Assembly: GCF_001424565.1 (NCBI RefSeq)
Contig: NZ_LMOL01000016.1
Location: 36,523-100,522 of the forward strand
DNA length: 64,000 bases
Direction: 5' to 3'
Source: Arthrobacter sp. Leaf141
GTDB taxonomy: Bacteria; Actinomycetota; Actinomycetes; Actinomycetales; Micrococcaceae
Shown: piece by piece, positions 24,802-33,519 of the stretch
How the letters are laid out: every line of letters starts with the position of its first letter
Numbering within the stretch: position 1 is the first letter of the stretch
Position numbers and translations under genes: made by a program
Notes under the pieces: model-generated
Databases searched by the model: none
The model's input: the letters and a program-made list of their open reading frames with translations, nothing else
Told to the model about the DNA's origin: nothing

Positions 24802-25311
24802 TCAGAAGACCAGCTTCATGCCCAGGTGGCTGCCCGTGAACCCCAGCCGGGAGTAGAAGCGCTGCGCGTCGGTCCGGGACTTGTCGGTGGTCAGCTGCAC
24901 CATGGTGCAGCCCCGGCGCCGGGACTCCGCAATGGCCCACCGGATCATGATCCCGCCCAGGCCGTGGCTCCGCAGCTCCGCCGCCACGCGGACAGCTTCG
25001 ATCTGCGCGCGCCACGACCCCTGCCGGGAAAGGCCGGGGAGCATGCTCAGCTGGCAGGTTGCAGCCATGGTGTCGCTGCCGTCCTGGCCAAGGAACCGGC
25101 CCACCACCAGTTGGTGGGCGGGGTCGGCGTCGATCGCGGTGAACGCTGCCAGGTACGGTGCGAGGTCTGCCTGGTCCTCGCGACCGGCGCCCAGCCGGTC
25201 ATCGGCGAGGAGCCGCAGGATGTCCGGAAGGTCCGCGCTGGTGGCCTCACGCAGGAGGAACGTGCCGCCGGCAACATCGGTGGACAGGAGCGCTGCGGGG
25301 GGCGTCGTCAT
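24802..25311 (-). CDS. GNAT family N-acetyltransferase
   Basis: A 169-residue acetyltransferase. It has the acetyl-CoA loop as ELRSHGLGGIMIRWAI near residue 113 and the C-terminal AQRFYSRLGFTGSHLGM. The N-terminal part ADLPDILRLLADD is the usual first helix. Its substrate is unknown. ATG at 25311 is preferred to the GTG three codons upstream because TAGCGT lies 7 bases before it. It stands alone upstream of the MarR promoter. Confidence 0.85.
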   Translation of the reverse strand: MTTPPAALLSTDVAGGTFLLREATSADLPDILRLLADDRLGAGREDQADLAPYLAAFTAIDADPAHQLVVGRFLGQDGSDTMAATCQLSMLPGLSRQGSWRAQIEAVRVAAELRSHGLGGIMIRWAIAESRRRGCTMVQLTTDKSRTDAQRFYSRLGFTGSHLGMKLVF

Positions 25312-25318
25312 GCGCCCC

Positions 25319-25324
25319 ACGCTA
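25319..25324 (-). promoter_or_regulatory. -10 hexamer of the GNAT gene, leaderless type
   Basis: TAGCGT on the minus strand, seven bases, then the ATG at 25311. Confidence 0.4.
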
Positions 25325-25350
25325 CCCGTGCGCCCCGGCGTCGGGCGAGT

Positions 25351-26109
25351 TCAGGAGAAGTAGACCCCGATCCGGTTCCCGTCGATTTCCTCGATCCGGA
25401 TGTCGATGTCGTAGACGTCGCGCAGCATGGCCTGCTGCATGATCTGCCGGGGGCTGCCCTGGTGGACCAGCCGGCCGTCCTTCATGGCCAGGATGGTGTC
25501 CGAGTAGCAGGACGCGAAGTTGATGTCGTGGACCACCAGCACCACCGTTTTGCCGAGGTCGTCGGCCAGGCGGCGGAGCAGCCGCATCATCTCCACGGAG
25601 TGCTTCATGTCCAGGTTGTTGAGCGGCTCGTCCAGCAGGAGGTAGGAGGTGTCCTGGGCCAGCACCATGGCGATAAAGGCGCGTTGGCGCTGGCCGCCGG
25701 AGAGCTCATCAACGAACTTGTCCGCCATGGGCGTCAGGTCGAGGTGGCCAATGGCTTCCTCGATCTTGGCCTTGTCCGCCACCGTGGGGCGGCCGCCGGA
25801 GTGCGGGAACCGGCCAAAAGCCACCAGGTCGCGCACGGTGAGCCGCATGGTGAGGTGGTTTTCCTGCCGCAGGATGGCCATGGTCCGTGCCAGCTCGCGG
25901 CTGTCGGTGCCGGCGACGTCCAGCCCCGCCACCGAGACGGCGCCGGATTCCAGCGGCTGCAGCCTGCTGATCAGGGCCAGCAGGGTGGATTTCCCGGCGC
26001 CGTTGGGCCCGATGATGGAGGTGATGCCGCCCTGGGGGATGGTGCAGGTGACGTCGTCCAGGACGGCCACGCCGCCGTAGCTCTTGGAGACGTTGCGGAC
26101 TTCGATCAT
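25351..26109 (-). CDS. Iron-siderophore ABC transporter, ATP-binding protein
   Basis: A 252-residue ATPase of the FepC/FhuC type: Walker A GPNGAGKST near residue 34, signature LSGGQRQRAFIA near 136, Walker B YLLLDEPLNNLD and the His loop VVLVVHD. It ends the operon binding protein, permease, permease, ATPase, and would power import of a ferric siderophore. Its order and sequence most resemble the Bacillus YclNOPQ (petrobactin-type) system, though the ligand cannot be fixed. 37 bases separate it from the second permease. Confidence 0.93.
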   Translation of the reverse strand: MIEVRNVSKSYGGVAVLDDVTCTIPQGGITSIIGPNGAGKSTLLALISRLQPLESGAVSVAGLDVAGTDSRELARTMAILRQENHLTMRLTVRDLVAFGRFPHSGGRPTVADKAKIEEAIGHLDLTPMADKFVDELSGGQRQRAFIAMVLAQDTSYLLLDEPLNNLDMKHSVEMMRLLRRLADDLGKTVVLVVHDINFASCYSDTILAMKDGRLVHQGSPRQIMQQAMLRDVYDIDIRIEEIDGNRIGVYFS

Positions 26110-26146
26110 GGCCGGGCCCCGAAGCCGGAGCGGGGGGTGGGGCGGA

Positions 26147-27208
26147 TCATTTGAGCGAGCCTTTCAGGAGCAGGTAGAGGAACAGGATGCCGCCGGTGAA
26201 TTCGATGACAACGCTCAGGGCGGCGCCGAAGCCGAAGACCTTTTCCAGGACCAGCTGGCCGCCCACCAGGGCCACGGCGCCGATCAGCACGACGATGGGC
26301 AGCAGCCAGGCGTGGCTGAACCCGCGGCACAGCTGGTAGCCCAGGCTGACCACCAGCAGGCCGAAGAAGGTCACGGGTCCTACCAGCGCCGTGGAGACGG
26401 CCACCATCAGCGAGCAGCCCAGCAGTACCAGCATGACCACCCGCCGGTGGTCCACCCCCACGTTGATGGCCACTTCGCGGCCCAGCGCCAGGACATCCAG
26501 GGTGTGCCGGGAACGCCACACGGCGGCGCAGACGGCCAGGATGATCAGCGCGGAGACTCCCAGCAGGGCGGGGTCCACGTTGTTGAAGGAGGCGAAAAAG
26601 AGGTCCTGCAGGATGATGAATTCGCTGGGTTCCATCAGCCGCTGCAGCAGGGAGGAGAAGCCCCGGAACAGGCTGCCCAGGATCACGCCCACCAGCAGGA
26701 GCAGGTGCAGGGACCGGGCGGCGCCGGTGAACATCCAGCGGTACAGCAGCGCACTGAAGGCCACCATCAGCAGCACCTCGAGGCCGAATTGCAGGGTGGG
26801 CGGTGCGGCCACGACGGTGGCGGCGCCCAGCGTGAACGTCAGGGCCGTCTGGATCAGGATGTACAGCGAGTCGAAGCCCATAATGGAGGGCGTCAGGATG
26901 CGGTTGGCGGTGACGGTCTGGAACAGCAGGGTGGACACGCCCACAGCCACCGCTACCAGCAGCATGGCGGCCACCTTGATGGCGCGGCGGGGCAGGATGT
27001 AGCCCACGTTCCCCTTGAGGTCGAAGAACAGGAACAAGCAGACGACGGCGGCCGCCAGGACCAGCAGCACGGCCGCCACCAGGTGCGGCGGGGCGTTGCG
27101 GATGGCGGCTTTGAGGCGGCGGCCGGCTCCGGTCCGGGCCGGACCATGCGGCACCCGGGGGCCAGCGGGCACACCGGGGCGGGCAGGGGCGGGGGCTGTT
27201 TCAGGCAT
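26147..27208 (-). CDS. Iron-siderophore ABC transporter, permease 2
   Basis: A 353-residue FecCD-family permease with about eight to nine membrane segments after a Pro-rich basic N terminus. ALGREVAINVGVDHRRVVMLVLLG is the cytoplasmic coupling helix region that contacts the ATPase. The stretch GGILFLYLLLKGSLK closes the protein. Its start overlaps the end of permease 1 by 8 bases. It resembles YclO-type permeases. Confidence 0.92.
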   Translation of the reverse strand: MPETAPAPARPGVPAGPRVPHGPARTGAGRRLKAAIRNAPPHLVAAVLLVLAAAVVCLFLFFDLKGNVGYILPRRAIKVAAMLLVAVAVGVSTLLFQTVTANRILTPSIMGFDSLYILIQTALTFTLGAATVVAAPPTLQFGLEVLLMVAFSALLYRWMFTGAARSLHLLLLVGVILGSLFRGFSSLLQRLMEPSEFIILQDLFFASFNNVDPALLGVSALIILAVCAAVWRSRHTLDVLALGREVAINVGVDHRRVVMLVLLGCSLMVAVSTALVGPVTFFGLLVVSLGYQLCRGFSHAWLLPIVVLIGAVALVGGQLVLEKVFGFGAALSVVIEFTGGILFLYLLLKGSLK

Positions 27209-28208
27209 TGCGCTTCTTCAGGATCAGGATGAGGAACACGATGGCGCCCACCACGGACATCACCATGCCCACCGGGACCTCGTAGGGGTAGCGGATGGTG
27301 CGGCCGATGATGTCGCAGGCCAGCACAAAGGTGGCCCCCATCAGGGCGGTCCAGGGGACGGACCGGCGGAGGTTGTCACCGAAGACCAGGGAGACGATGT
27401 TGGGCACCACCAGCCCCAGGAACGGGACCGCGCCCACGGTGGTGACCACCACGGCGGAGATCAGCGAGACAATCACCAGTCCCAGCCGCATGGTGCGGGC
27501 GTAGTTGAGGCCCAGGTTGGTGGTGAAGTCCTGTCCCATGCCGGCTACGGTGAAACGGTCCGCCGCCAGGAGGCCCACCAGCATCAGGACCGCCACGATC
27601 CAGAGCAGTTCGTAGCGGCCCCGCAGCACGCCGGAGAAGTCGCCGATCATCCAGTTGCTGAGCGTCTGCAGGAGGTCGAAGCGGTAGGCGAAGAAGGTGG
27701 TGATGGCGGCGATGACGCCGCCCAGCATGATGCCCACCAGCGGAATGAGGAGCGTGTTGCGGACGGGCAGGCGGCGGAGGATGGCCAGGAAAAGCGCCGT
27801 TCCCAGCAGGGCGAACCCGCTGGCCACCAGCATTTTGACCAGCATGGGCGCGGCGGGGGCGAAGACGGTGACCACCAGGATGCCAAGGGTGGCGGCTTCA
27901 ACGGTGCCCACGGTGGAGGGTTCCACAAACCGGTTCCGGGCCATGAGCTGCATGATGAGCCCCGCCACGGCCACGGCCATCCCGGCGAGGACCACGGCCA
28001 GGGTCCGCGGCACCCGGGAAATCCAGAAGACCTCGGCCGTTGCCTGGTCACCGGACAGCAGGGCGGGGAGGGAGACGTCGCTGACGCCGATGAACATGCT
28101 GGCCGCAGCCAGGGCCAGCACGCCGGCAACGGCCGCAGCCAGGCCCGCCGTCCTGCGGGCCTGGCTGGGGGGTGCCGGCGCGGCCGGGCGCACGGCGGTG
28201 ACGGTCAT
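27201..28208 (-). CDS. Iron-siderophore ABC transporter, permease 1
   Basis: A 335-residue FecCD-family permease. WISRVPRTLAVVLAGMAVAVAGLIMQLMARNR carries the family's R-x-PR-x-L and G-x2-MQ motifs, and VGAVPFLGLVVPNIVSLVFGDNLRR is the conserved late segment. It pairs with permease 2 to form the transmembrane channel. It follows the binding-protein gene by 23 bases. Confidence 0.93.
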   Translation of the reverse strand: MTVTAVRPAAPAPPSQARRTAGLAAAVAGVLALAAASMFIGVSDVSLPALLSGDQATAEVFWISRVPRTLAVVLAGMAVAVAGLIMQLMARNRFVEPSTVGTVEAATLGILVVTVFAPAAPMLVKMLVASGFALLGTALFLAILRRLPVRNTLLIPLVGIMLGGVIAAITTFFAYRFDLLQTLSNWMIGDFSGVLRGRYELLWIVAVLMLVGLLAADRFTVAGMGQDFTTNLGLNYARTMRLGLVIVSLISAVVVTTVGAVPFLGLVVPNIVSLVFGDNLRRSVPWTALMGATFVLACDIIGRTIRYPYEVPVGMVMSVVGAIVFLILILKKRNA

Positions 28209-28231
28209 GGCTGCGGCAACCCGGGCTGGGC

Positions 28232-29182
28232 TCAGGCTACGGAGCCGGCCACGGCATCAACCATGGCCTTGACGTTGTTCAGGCCGTAGCCCACGATGTA
28301 CCAGCCGGCGGGGTCCAGGTTGACGATCCTGCCGTTTTTGGCGGCGTTGGTGGACTTGACCAGCTCGTTGTCCAGGATGGGGTTGACGGTGGAACCTTCG
28401 GTGCCGATCGCGGTGTCGCGGTTGATGACGTAGAGGATGTCCGGGTTGGTCGCCTTGATGTACTCGAAGGAGACGGCTTCGCCGTGGCTGCCCTCGCTCT
28501 TGACCTCCGCGGCGGTGGGCACGCCCAGGACGTCGTGGATGATGCCGAAGCGCGAGCCTGCGCCGTAGGCCGTGACTTCGCCGCCGGAGGTCAGCACGAT
28601 CAGGCCCTTGCCGGCGCCGGCGGCCTTGGCCTTGGTTTCAGTCACGGTGGCGTCCACGGCCGCGAGCTGCTCTTCAACTGCTGCCGACTTGTCGAAGATG
28701 GCCCCCAGCTTTTCGCTCTGGGACTTGAAGCTGGCCATCGGGTCTTTGGCGTCGATGGACAGGTCGATCGTGGGGGCGATCTTGCTCAGCTCGGCGTACG
28801 CGCCGGCGGTGCGGCCGGTGATGATGATGAGGTCCGGGTCGCCGGCGCTGACGGCTTCAAAATCGGGTTCCTTCAGGGAGCCGATCTTGGTGTACTTGGC
28901 GTCGGCGTACTTTTCCAGGGATGCGGGGTAGCTGGCCTCGGGGACACCGGCCGGGTCCACGCCGAGGGCATCCATGGTGTCGAGGATGCCAAGGTCAAAC
29001 GTGAAGACCTTCTCCGGGTTGACCGGAACTCCTGCGGTGCTGCCCTGGGCGTGCTCCACGGTGATCGTCCTGGCTTCCCCTTCAACGGACGTTGCTGTTG
29101 CGCTCCCGCCGCATGCGGTCACGGCCAGGAGGGCCGCCCCCGTCGCAAGCGCCCCCAGGTAGCTCGACAGTCTCTTCTTCAC
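28232..29182 (-). CDS. Iron-siderophore ABC transporter, substrate-binding lipoprotein
   Basis: A 316-residue lipoprotein: basic start, hydrophobic core, and lipobox VTACGGS near residue 24, followed by a periplasmic-binding fold (NPEKVFTFDLGILDTMDALGV, LIIITGRTAGAYAELSKIAPTIDLS, DILYVINRD). It captures the ferric siderophore outside the cell. The GTG at 29182 is chosen because GGAG lies about 7 bases upstream. It is the first gene of the iron operon and follows an IdeR-like box, so iron should repress it. Confidence 0.92.
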   Translation of the reverse strand: MKKRLSSYLGALATGAALLAVTACGGSATATSVEGEARTITVEHAQGSTAGVPVNPEKVFTFDLGILDTMDALGVDPAGVPEASYPASLEKYADAKYTKIGSLKEPDFEAVSAGDPDLIIITGRTAGAYAELSKIAPTIDLSIDAKDPMASFKSQSEKLGAIFDKSAAVEEQLAAVDATVTETKAKAAGAGKGLIVLTSGGEVTAYGAGSRFGIIHDVLGVPTAAEVKSEGSHGEAVSFEYIKATNPDILYVINRDTAIGTEGSTVNPILDNELVKSTNAAKNGRIVNLDPAGWYIVGYGLNNVKAMVDAVAGSVA

Positions 29183-29245
29183 GTCATTCTCCAGTTTCCG
29201 GTAATACGTCACAACTCTGTTGCCTAATACCGGGAAGCCTATAAG

Positions 29246-29264
29246 TAAGGAAAGGCTAACTTCA
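29246..29264. promoter_or_regulatory. IdeR/DtxR-type iron box
   Basis: TAAGGAAAGGCTAACTTCA matches the 19-bp IdeR/DtxR consensus (TWAGGTTAGSCTAACCTWA) at about 15 positions. On the minus strand it lies in the spacer after a -35-like TTGAAG (29260-29265) and before TATAGG (29238-29243), so bound IdeR would block the promoter when iron is plentiful. Confidence 0.7.
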
Positions 29265-29312
29265 AAACGAAAAACGTCATGCGGTGCATATTGTGCGGCG
29301 GATCACACTCAA

Positions 29313-29344
29313 CGACGCCGGCACCCAGGTGGGTGCCGGCGTCG
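29313..29344 (-). terminator. Terminator-like hairpin after mtlD
   Basis: Perfect 14-bp arms (CGACGCCGGCACCC / GGGTGCCGGCGTCG) around an AGGT loop, 39 bases beyond the mtlD stop and before the iron operon promoter. Confidence 0.75.
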
Positions 29345-29382
29345 CGGGCAGTGGTCAAGCACCCGGCGGGCCGGGCTGCGGC

Positions 29383-30546
29383 TCAGGCGGGAGTACCGGC
29401 CACCTCGGCCTGGCGCTCTTCCACCAGGGTTGCCACCGCCTGGAACAGTGGGTGGCCCGGCTCCAGCCCGGTGATCCTGGCCGTGGCATCCGCGGCGCTG
29501 GCGGACGCCAGGATCTGCGTCAGTTCAGTGGCTTCGGCATCGGCGGGGTCGTTGAAGCGCAGGGCCGCCGCCATGGCCCCCAGGAGCGCCTCCGGGACGA
29601 TGCCCTGTTCCGCCAGCTGCGCGGCGGGACCCACAAACCGTTCGTTCCGGCTGAGTTTGCGCAGGGGCGCCCGGCCCACCCGGTTCACGGTGTCCGGGAG
29701 GTGCGAGTTGGAGAACCGGACCAGGATCTTCTGGACGTAGGCTTCCTGCTCATCGGCGTTGAAGCCGTGCTTGGAGACCAGCAGCTGCTTGGTCTCCGCC
29801 AGCACGGCGCGTACGTCCTCGGCCACGTCCTGGTCCGCCATGGCGTCCGAGATCTTCTCCAGCCCGGCCTCAAACCCGAAATAGGCGGCCGAGGCGTGCC
29901 CCGTGTTGACGGTGAAGAGCTTCCGTTCAATGTACGGCGCGAGGTCGTCCACAAATGTGGCGCCGGGGATTTCCGGGGCGTTCCCGGCGAACGGTGTCCG
30001 GTCGATGACCCACTCGTAAAACGTCTCCACCGTGACGTCCAGGCCCTGGCCGGGTTCCTGGTTGGGGACGATCCGGTCCACGGCGGTGTTGGCGAACACC
30101 GCGCGGCCGGCCAGCGCACCCTGGCCGGCTTCCGGACTGGCACCCACTTCGGCGGCCAGGATGTCCGTGGCGTTGATGGCGTTTTCGCAGGCCATCACCT
30201 GCAGTGGCGCGAGGTCCGCGGACCTCGCCGCGAGGCCCTTGGCGATCACGGGTGCCACGAACTTCAGGATGTGGGGTCCGACGGCGGTGGTCACCACGTC
30301 TGCCGTGGCGATCTCCGCGACCAGGTCGGCTTCCTGGCTGCCGGAGTTCAGCGCCCGGAAGTTGTCCACGGAATGCACCGTGGGCTCCTCCCCCACCGCG
30401 TGGACCCGGTAGCTGGAAGCCGCTGACAGCTGGTCGATCAAACCTTCCGCAACGTCTGCAAACACCACCTCGTAGCCGGCCTCGTGGAGCAGCAGCCCCA
30501 CGAAGCCGCGGCCGATGTTGCCGGCGCCGAAATGTACTGCCTTCAC
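29383..30546 (-). CDS. mtlD: Mannitol-1-phosphate 5-dehydrogenase
   Basis: A 387-residue NAD-dependent long-chain dehydrogenase that converts mannitol-1-phosphate to fructose-6-phosphate. The N-terminal MKAVHFGAGNIGRGFVG is the diagnostic NAD-binding motif of MtlD. KLFTVNTGHASAAYFG carries the catalytic-region residues. It starts with GTG that shares a base with the TAG stop of mtlA (TAGTG), so translation is coupled. Together with mtlA it allows growth on mannitol. Confidence 0.95.
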   Translation of the reverse strand: MKAVHFGAGNIGRGFVGLLLHEAGYEVVFADVAEGLIDQLSAASSYRVHAVGEEPTVHSVDNFRALNSGSQEADLVAEIATADVVTTAVGPHILKFVAPVIAKGLAARSADLAPLQVMACENAINATDILAAEVGASPEAGQGALAGRAVFANTAVDRIVPNQEPGQGLDVTVETFYEWVIDRTPFAGNAPEIPGATFVDDLAPYIERKLFTVNTGHASAAYFGFEAGLEKISDAMADQDVAEDVRAVLAETKQLLVSKHGFNADEQEAYVQKILVRFSNSHLPDTVNRVGRAPLRKLSRNERFVGPAAQLAEQGIVPEALLGAMAAALRFNDPADAEATELTQILASASAADATARITGLEPGHPLFQAVATLVEERQAEVAGTPA

Positions 30547-32540
30547 TATGAGTTGACCTTTCCGAAGAGCTCCAGGACTTCCTCCACGGTGGTGGCTTCC
30601 TCGAGGCGGGCCACCTGGGCCTTGTCCGTGAAGACCTTGGCGATGGAGGACAGGATGTGCAGGTGTTCGTTGTTGACGCCGGCCACGCCCACCACAAACT
30701 TGACCTGCTTGCCGTTCCAGTCGATGCCCTGCGGGTAGCGGATCACCGAGACGGCGGACTTGATGATGTGGTCCTTGGCGGCGTTGGTGCCGTGCGGGAT
30801 GGCCAGGAAGCTGCCCATGTAGGTGGACACCGATTCCTCGCGTTCGTGCATGGCGTCAACGTAGCCCTGGTCCACGGCGCCGCGGGCCAGGAGCAGCCGG
30901 CCGGCTTCGTCGATGGCCGCGTCACGGGTGGTGGCCGATCCGGTCAGCACCACGCTTTCGCGGGCCAGGATGTCTGCGCCGGGGGCGGTTGCGGCGGGTT
31001 CCGCCGCAGCCGCCGGGGCGGGCGCTGCGGCCTCGGAGGCGTGTGCTGCCGTGCCGGCGTCGGAGTTGCTTTGCCGGACCAGCTCAACGATCTCGTCGTA
31101 CTTGGGGCTGTTCATGAAGTTGTCCACCGAATAATGGGTGGCACTCGCCGTGGCAGGCATGGCCCGTTCGGTCAGGTCCTGGTGCGTCACCACGATGTCG
31201 TAGGTGTCGCTCAGGTTGGCGATGGCCGAATTGGTGACCTTGACGTCAGGGAAGCCTGCCGCCTTGATCTTGTTCCGAAGCACCGAGGCGCCCATGGCGC
31301 TGGAGCCCATACCGGCGTCGCACGCGAAAACCACGGAGCGGACCGGACCGGCGAGCACTGCAACGTTGCCGGAACCGCCGCCCAGGTGGCTGGAGACAGA
31401 GCTCTTTTTGCCCTTCATGCCCTCCATCCTGGAGGTGGCGGCGCTGAGGTCGCCCTCGCCCTTGTCCTTGGACGCCCGGAGGATGACCGCTGCCACCAGG
31501 AAGGAAGCCGCGGTGGCCAGCACCACAGCGAGGGTGACGCCAATGTAGCTGTCGCTGGCGGCCTGCGCGTAGACGGCGATGATGGAGCCCGGGGCCACCG
31601 GGGCCCGGAAACCAGCGCCGGTCAGGGACAGGGTGGCGATGCCGGTCATGCCGCCGGCGATGGCGGCGAGGATCAGGGCCGGCTTCATCAGGACGTACGG
31701 GAAGTAGATCTCGTGGATGCCGCCGAAGAAGTGGATGATTGCTGCGCCGGGGGCGGACGCCTTGGCAGCGCCACGGCCGAACAGCATAAAGGCAAGCAGG
31801 ATGCCCAGGCCCGGGCCGGGGTTGGCTTCGAGGAGGAACAGGATGGACTTGCCGTCCACCTGCGCCTGCTGGATGCCCAGGGGCGTCAGCACACCGTGGT
31901 TGATGGCGTTGTTGAGGAAGAGGACCTTGGCGGGTTCAATGAAGATGCTGGTCAGCGGCAGCAGGCCGTTGTTCACCAGGAACTCCACCACCTTGCCGGC
32001 AGCGTCCGTGAAGGCCGCCACCAGGGGCGAGATGGCGAAGAAGCCGATCAGCGCCAGGATGGCGCCCCAGATGCCGGCCGAGAAGTTGTTGACCAGCATC
32101 TCGAAGCCGGGCCGGATTTTGCCGTCCCACAACGCATCGAGCTTCTTCATGGTCCATCCGCCCAGGGGGCCCATGATCATGGCACCGATGAACATGGGGA
32201 TGCCGGCGCCCACAATGACGCCCATGGTGCCGATGGCCCCCACCACGCCGCCGCGGACATCGTGGACCATCCGGCCGCCGGTGTAGCCGATCAGGAGGGG
32301 CAGCAGGTAGGTGATCATGGGCCCGACGATGCCCACGTTGGGATCGCCGTCGGCGTTGGTTCCGAAACCGCCCAGTTCGGGGATCGGGATGTAGCCCTTT
32401 TCAATGAACAGGGCCGTGATGAGGCCCCAGGCGATGAACGCGCCGATGTTGGGCATGATCATGCCGGACAGGAAGGTCCCGAACTTTTGGACGTGGACCC
32501 GCGCGCTGGTGCGTGGTTTTGCAACTGTCTCTGTTGCCAT
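30546..32540 (-). CDS. mtlA: PTS mannitol transporter, fused EIICBA
   Basis: A 664-residue mannitol permease and kinase. IIC (about residues 15-345) is the membrane channel with FGTFLSGMIMPNIGAFIAWG at its start and GGIHEIYFPYVLM late. IIB follows with the phosphocysteine loop VVFACDAGMGSSAMGA near 404. An Ala/Pro-rich linker leads to IIA (about 520-664), whose phospho-His is in FLAIPHGTN. Phosphate passes from PEP through enzyme I, HPr, IIA and IIB to incoming mannitol. AGGAA precedes the ATG. The TetR gene lies 93 bases upstream on the same strand and ptsI beyond it. Confidence 0.96.
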   Translation of the reverse strand: MATETVAKPRTSARVHVQKFGTFLSGMIMPNIGAFIAWGLITALFIEKGYIPIPELGGFGTNADGDPNVGIVGPMITYLLPLLIGYTGGRMVHDVRGGVVGAIGTMGVIVGAGIPMFIGAMIMGPLGGWTMKKLDALWDGKIRPGFEMLVNNFSAGIWGAILALIGFFAISPLVAAFTDAAGKVVEFLVNNGLLPLTSIFIEPAKVLFLNNAINHGVLTPLGIQQAQVDGKSILFLLEANPGPGLGILLAFMLFGRGAAKASAPGAAIIHFFGGIHEIYFPYVLMKPALILAAIAGGMTGIATLSLTGAGFRAPVAPGSIIAVYAQAASDSYIGVTLAVVLATAASFLVAAVILRASKDKGEGDLSAATSRMEGMKGKKSSVSSHLGGGSGNVAVLAGPVRSVVFACDAGMGSSAMGASVLRNKIKAAGFPDVKVTNSAIANLSDTYDIVVTHQDLTERAMPATASATHYSVDNFMNSPKYDEIVELVRQSNSDAGTAAHASEAAAPAPAAAAEPAATAPGADILARESVVLTGSATTRDAAIDEAGRLLLARGAVDQGYVDAMHEREESVSTYMGSFLAIPHGTNAAKDHIIKSAVSVIRYPQGIDWNGKQVKFVVGVAGVNNEHLHILSSIAKVFTDKAQVARLEEATTVEEVLELFGKVNS

Positions 32541-32633
32541 GTGATTTCCTAACCGTCATTCCTGCTGCTCCGCAGGATGGTCCGATGATTTCCGACGACG
32601 TGCTGCTGATGGAACGGGTGCGCCGTGCCTCGG

Positions 32634-33359
32634 CTAGGCCGGGCTGGCTGAGATGCGGTGAAGCCATTCGAGGAACAGCTTGAGTTCCGAGCTGGAAAGC
32701 TGGTCCGAGTGCGAGGCCTGAAGCGCGGCATTCAGGGCTATCGCCGCCACCACCACCGAGGATCTCCCGGAATCCCCCGCTGCCGAGCCGCTGGCGGGCT
32801 CGGCGGACACCGCAAAGATCATGGCGTCCCGGGTCATGGTGGACAGTTCGAGGTTGCGTTCGGTGGCGGGCTCCGCAATCAGCATTAGCGTCACACCCAC
32901 GTTGGCCGCCAGGATGGACCTGGCCGCTTCCCGGGGCTGGACGTTCAGCTGGCCCGCCGCCGCTGCCTTGTTCAGCATTTCCTCCATCAGCGCCTCGGCA
33001 TCGGCGACGATGGCGGGGCGGTTTTCCGGGCGGATGTTGCCGAACATCACCAGGTACAGTTCCGGCTGGTTAAGGCCGAACTGGACATGGTTGTCCCACA
33101 TTCTCCGGATGTCCTCAAGAGGCTTTCCGGAGGGGGCAAAATCCCTTTCACCCGCGACGTACTCTTCAAACCCTGCGGCGACAACGGCGTCGAACAGACC
33201 TTCCTTGTCACCGAAGTGGTGGTAAAGCGTGGGCGCCGTGACCCCTGCCAGTTGCGTGATCTGGCGGGTGGAAACGGGCGCGCCGGCAGACTTGGCCAAC
33301 AGCTCCGCGGCAGCACGGAGCAGCCGCATTTTCGGGGGAAGCTGGCCATCCAAACTCAT
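32634..33359 (-). CDS. TetR family regulator beside PTS genes
   Basis: A 241-residue TetR protein: HTH at about residues 8-55 (LLRAAAELLAKSAG, STRQITQLAGVTAPTLYHHFGDKEGLFDAV), then a helical effector domain. It lies between mtlA and the divergent ptsI, and a 15-bp dyad sits in the ptsI side intergenic region over its own -10. It probably controls itself and ptsI, and perhaps mtlA by read-through. The effector is unknown. TAGGGT lies 7 bases before the ATG. Confidence 0.88.
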   Translation of the reverse strand: MSLDGQLPPKMRLLRAAAELLAKSAGAPVSTRQITQLAGVTAPTLYHHFGDKEGLFDAVVAAGFEEYVAGERDFAPSGKPLEDIRRMWDNHVQFGLNQPELYLVMFGNIRPENRPAIVADAEALMEEMLNKAAAAGQLNVQPREAARSILAANVGVTLMLIAEPATERNLELSTMTRDAMIFAVSAEPASGSAAGDSGRSSVVVAAIALNAALQASHSDQLSSSELKLFLEWLHRISASPA

Positions 33360-33366
33360 AACCGCT

Positions 33367-33372
33367 ACCCTA
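33367..33372 (-). promoter_or_regulatory. -10 hexamer of the TetR gene, leaderless type
   Basis: TAGGGT on the minus strand, seven bases, then the ATG at 33359. A second candidate -10 (TATAGG) lies upstream inside the dyad, which would give a short leader. Confidence 0.4.
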
Positions 33373-33377
33373 GCACC

Positions 33378-33392
33378 TATAGCATCGCTATA
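33378..33392. promoter_or_regulatory. Dyad TATAGC-ATC-GCTATA between TetR and ptsI
   Basis: Perfect 6-3-6 palindrome in the divergent intergenic region. It overlaps a TetR-gene promoter and lies about 15 bp upstream of TACAAT (33407-33412), the likely -10 of ptsI. It is a probable TetR operator. Confidence 0.65.
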
Positions 33393-33519
33393 TGAACTGA
33401 ATCACATACAATTTTTTCAGGCACGTTTTCCGCCTCCGGACGTAGCAGTCCGCCGGCGGCACCGGCAGGGCGCCGGAGATCTTGACGGGCCTGGCTACCG
33501 GCAGAGAATAGGACCTTCA

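Noticed and set aside
30657-32552. Open frame of 631 codons on the plus strand
   Set aside because: Antisense shadow of mtlA; the product is a compositional artefact.
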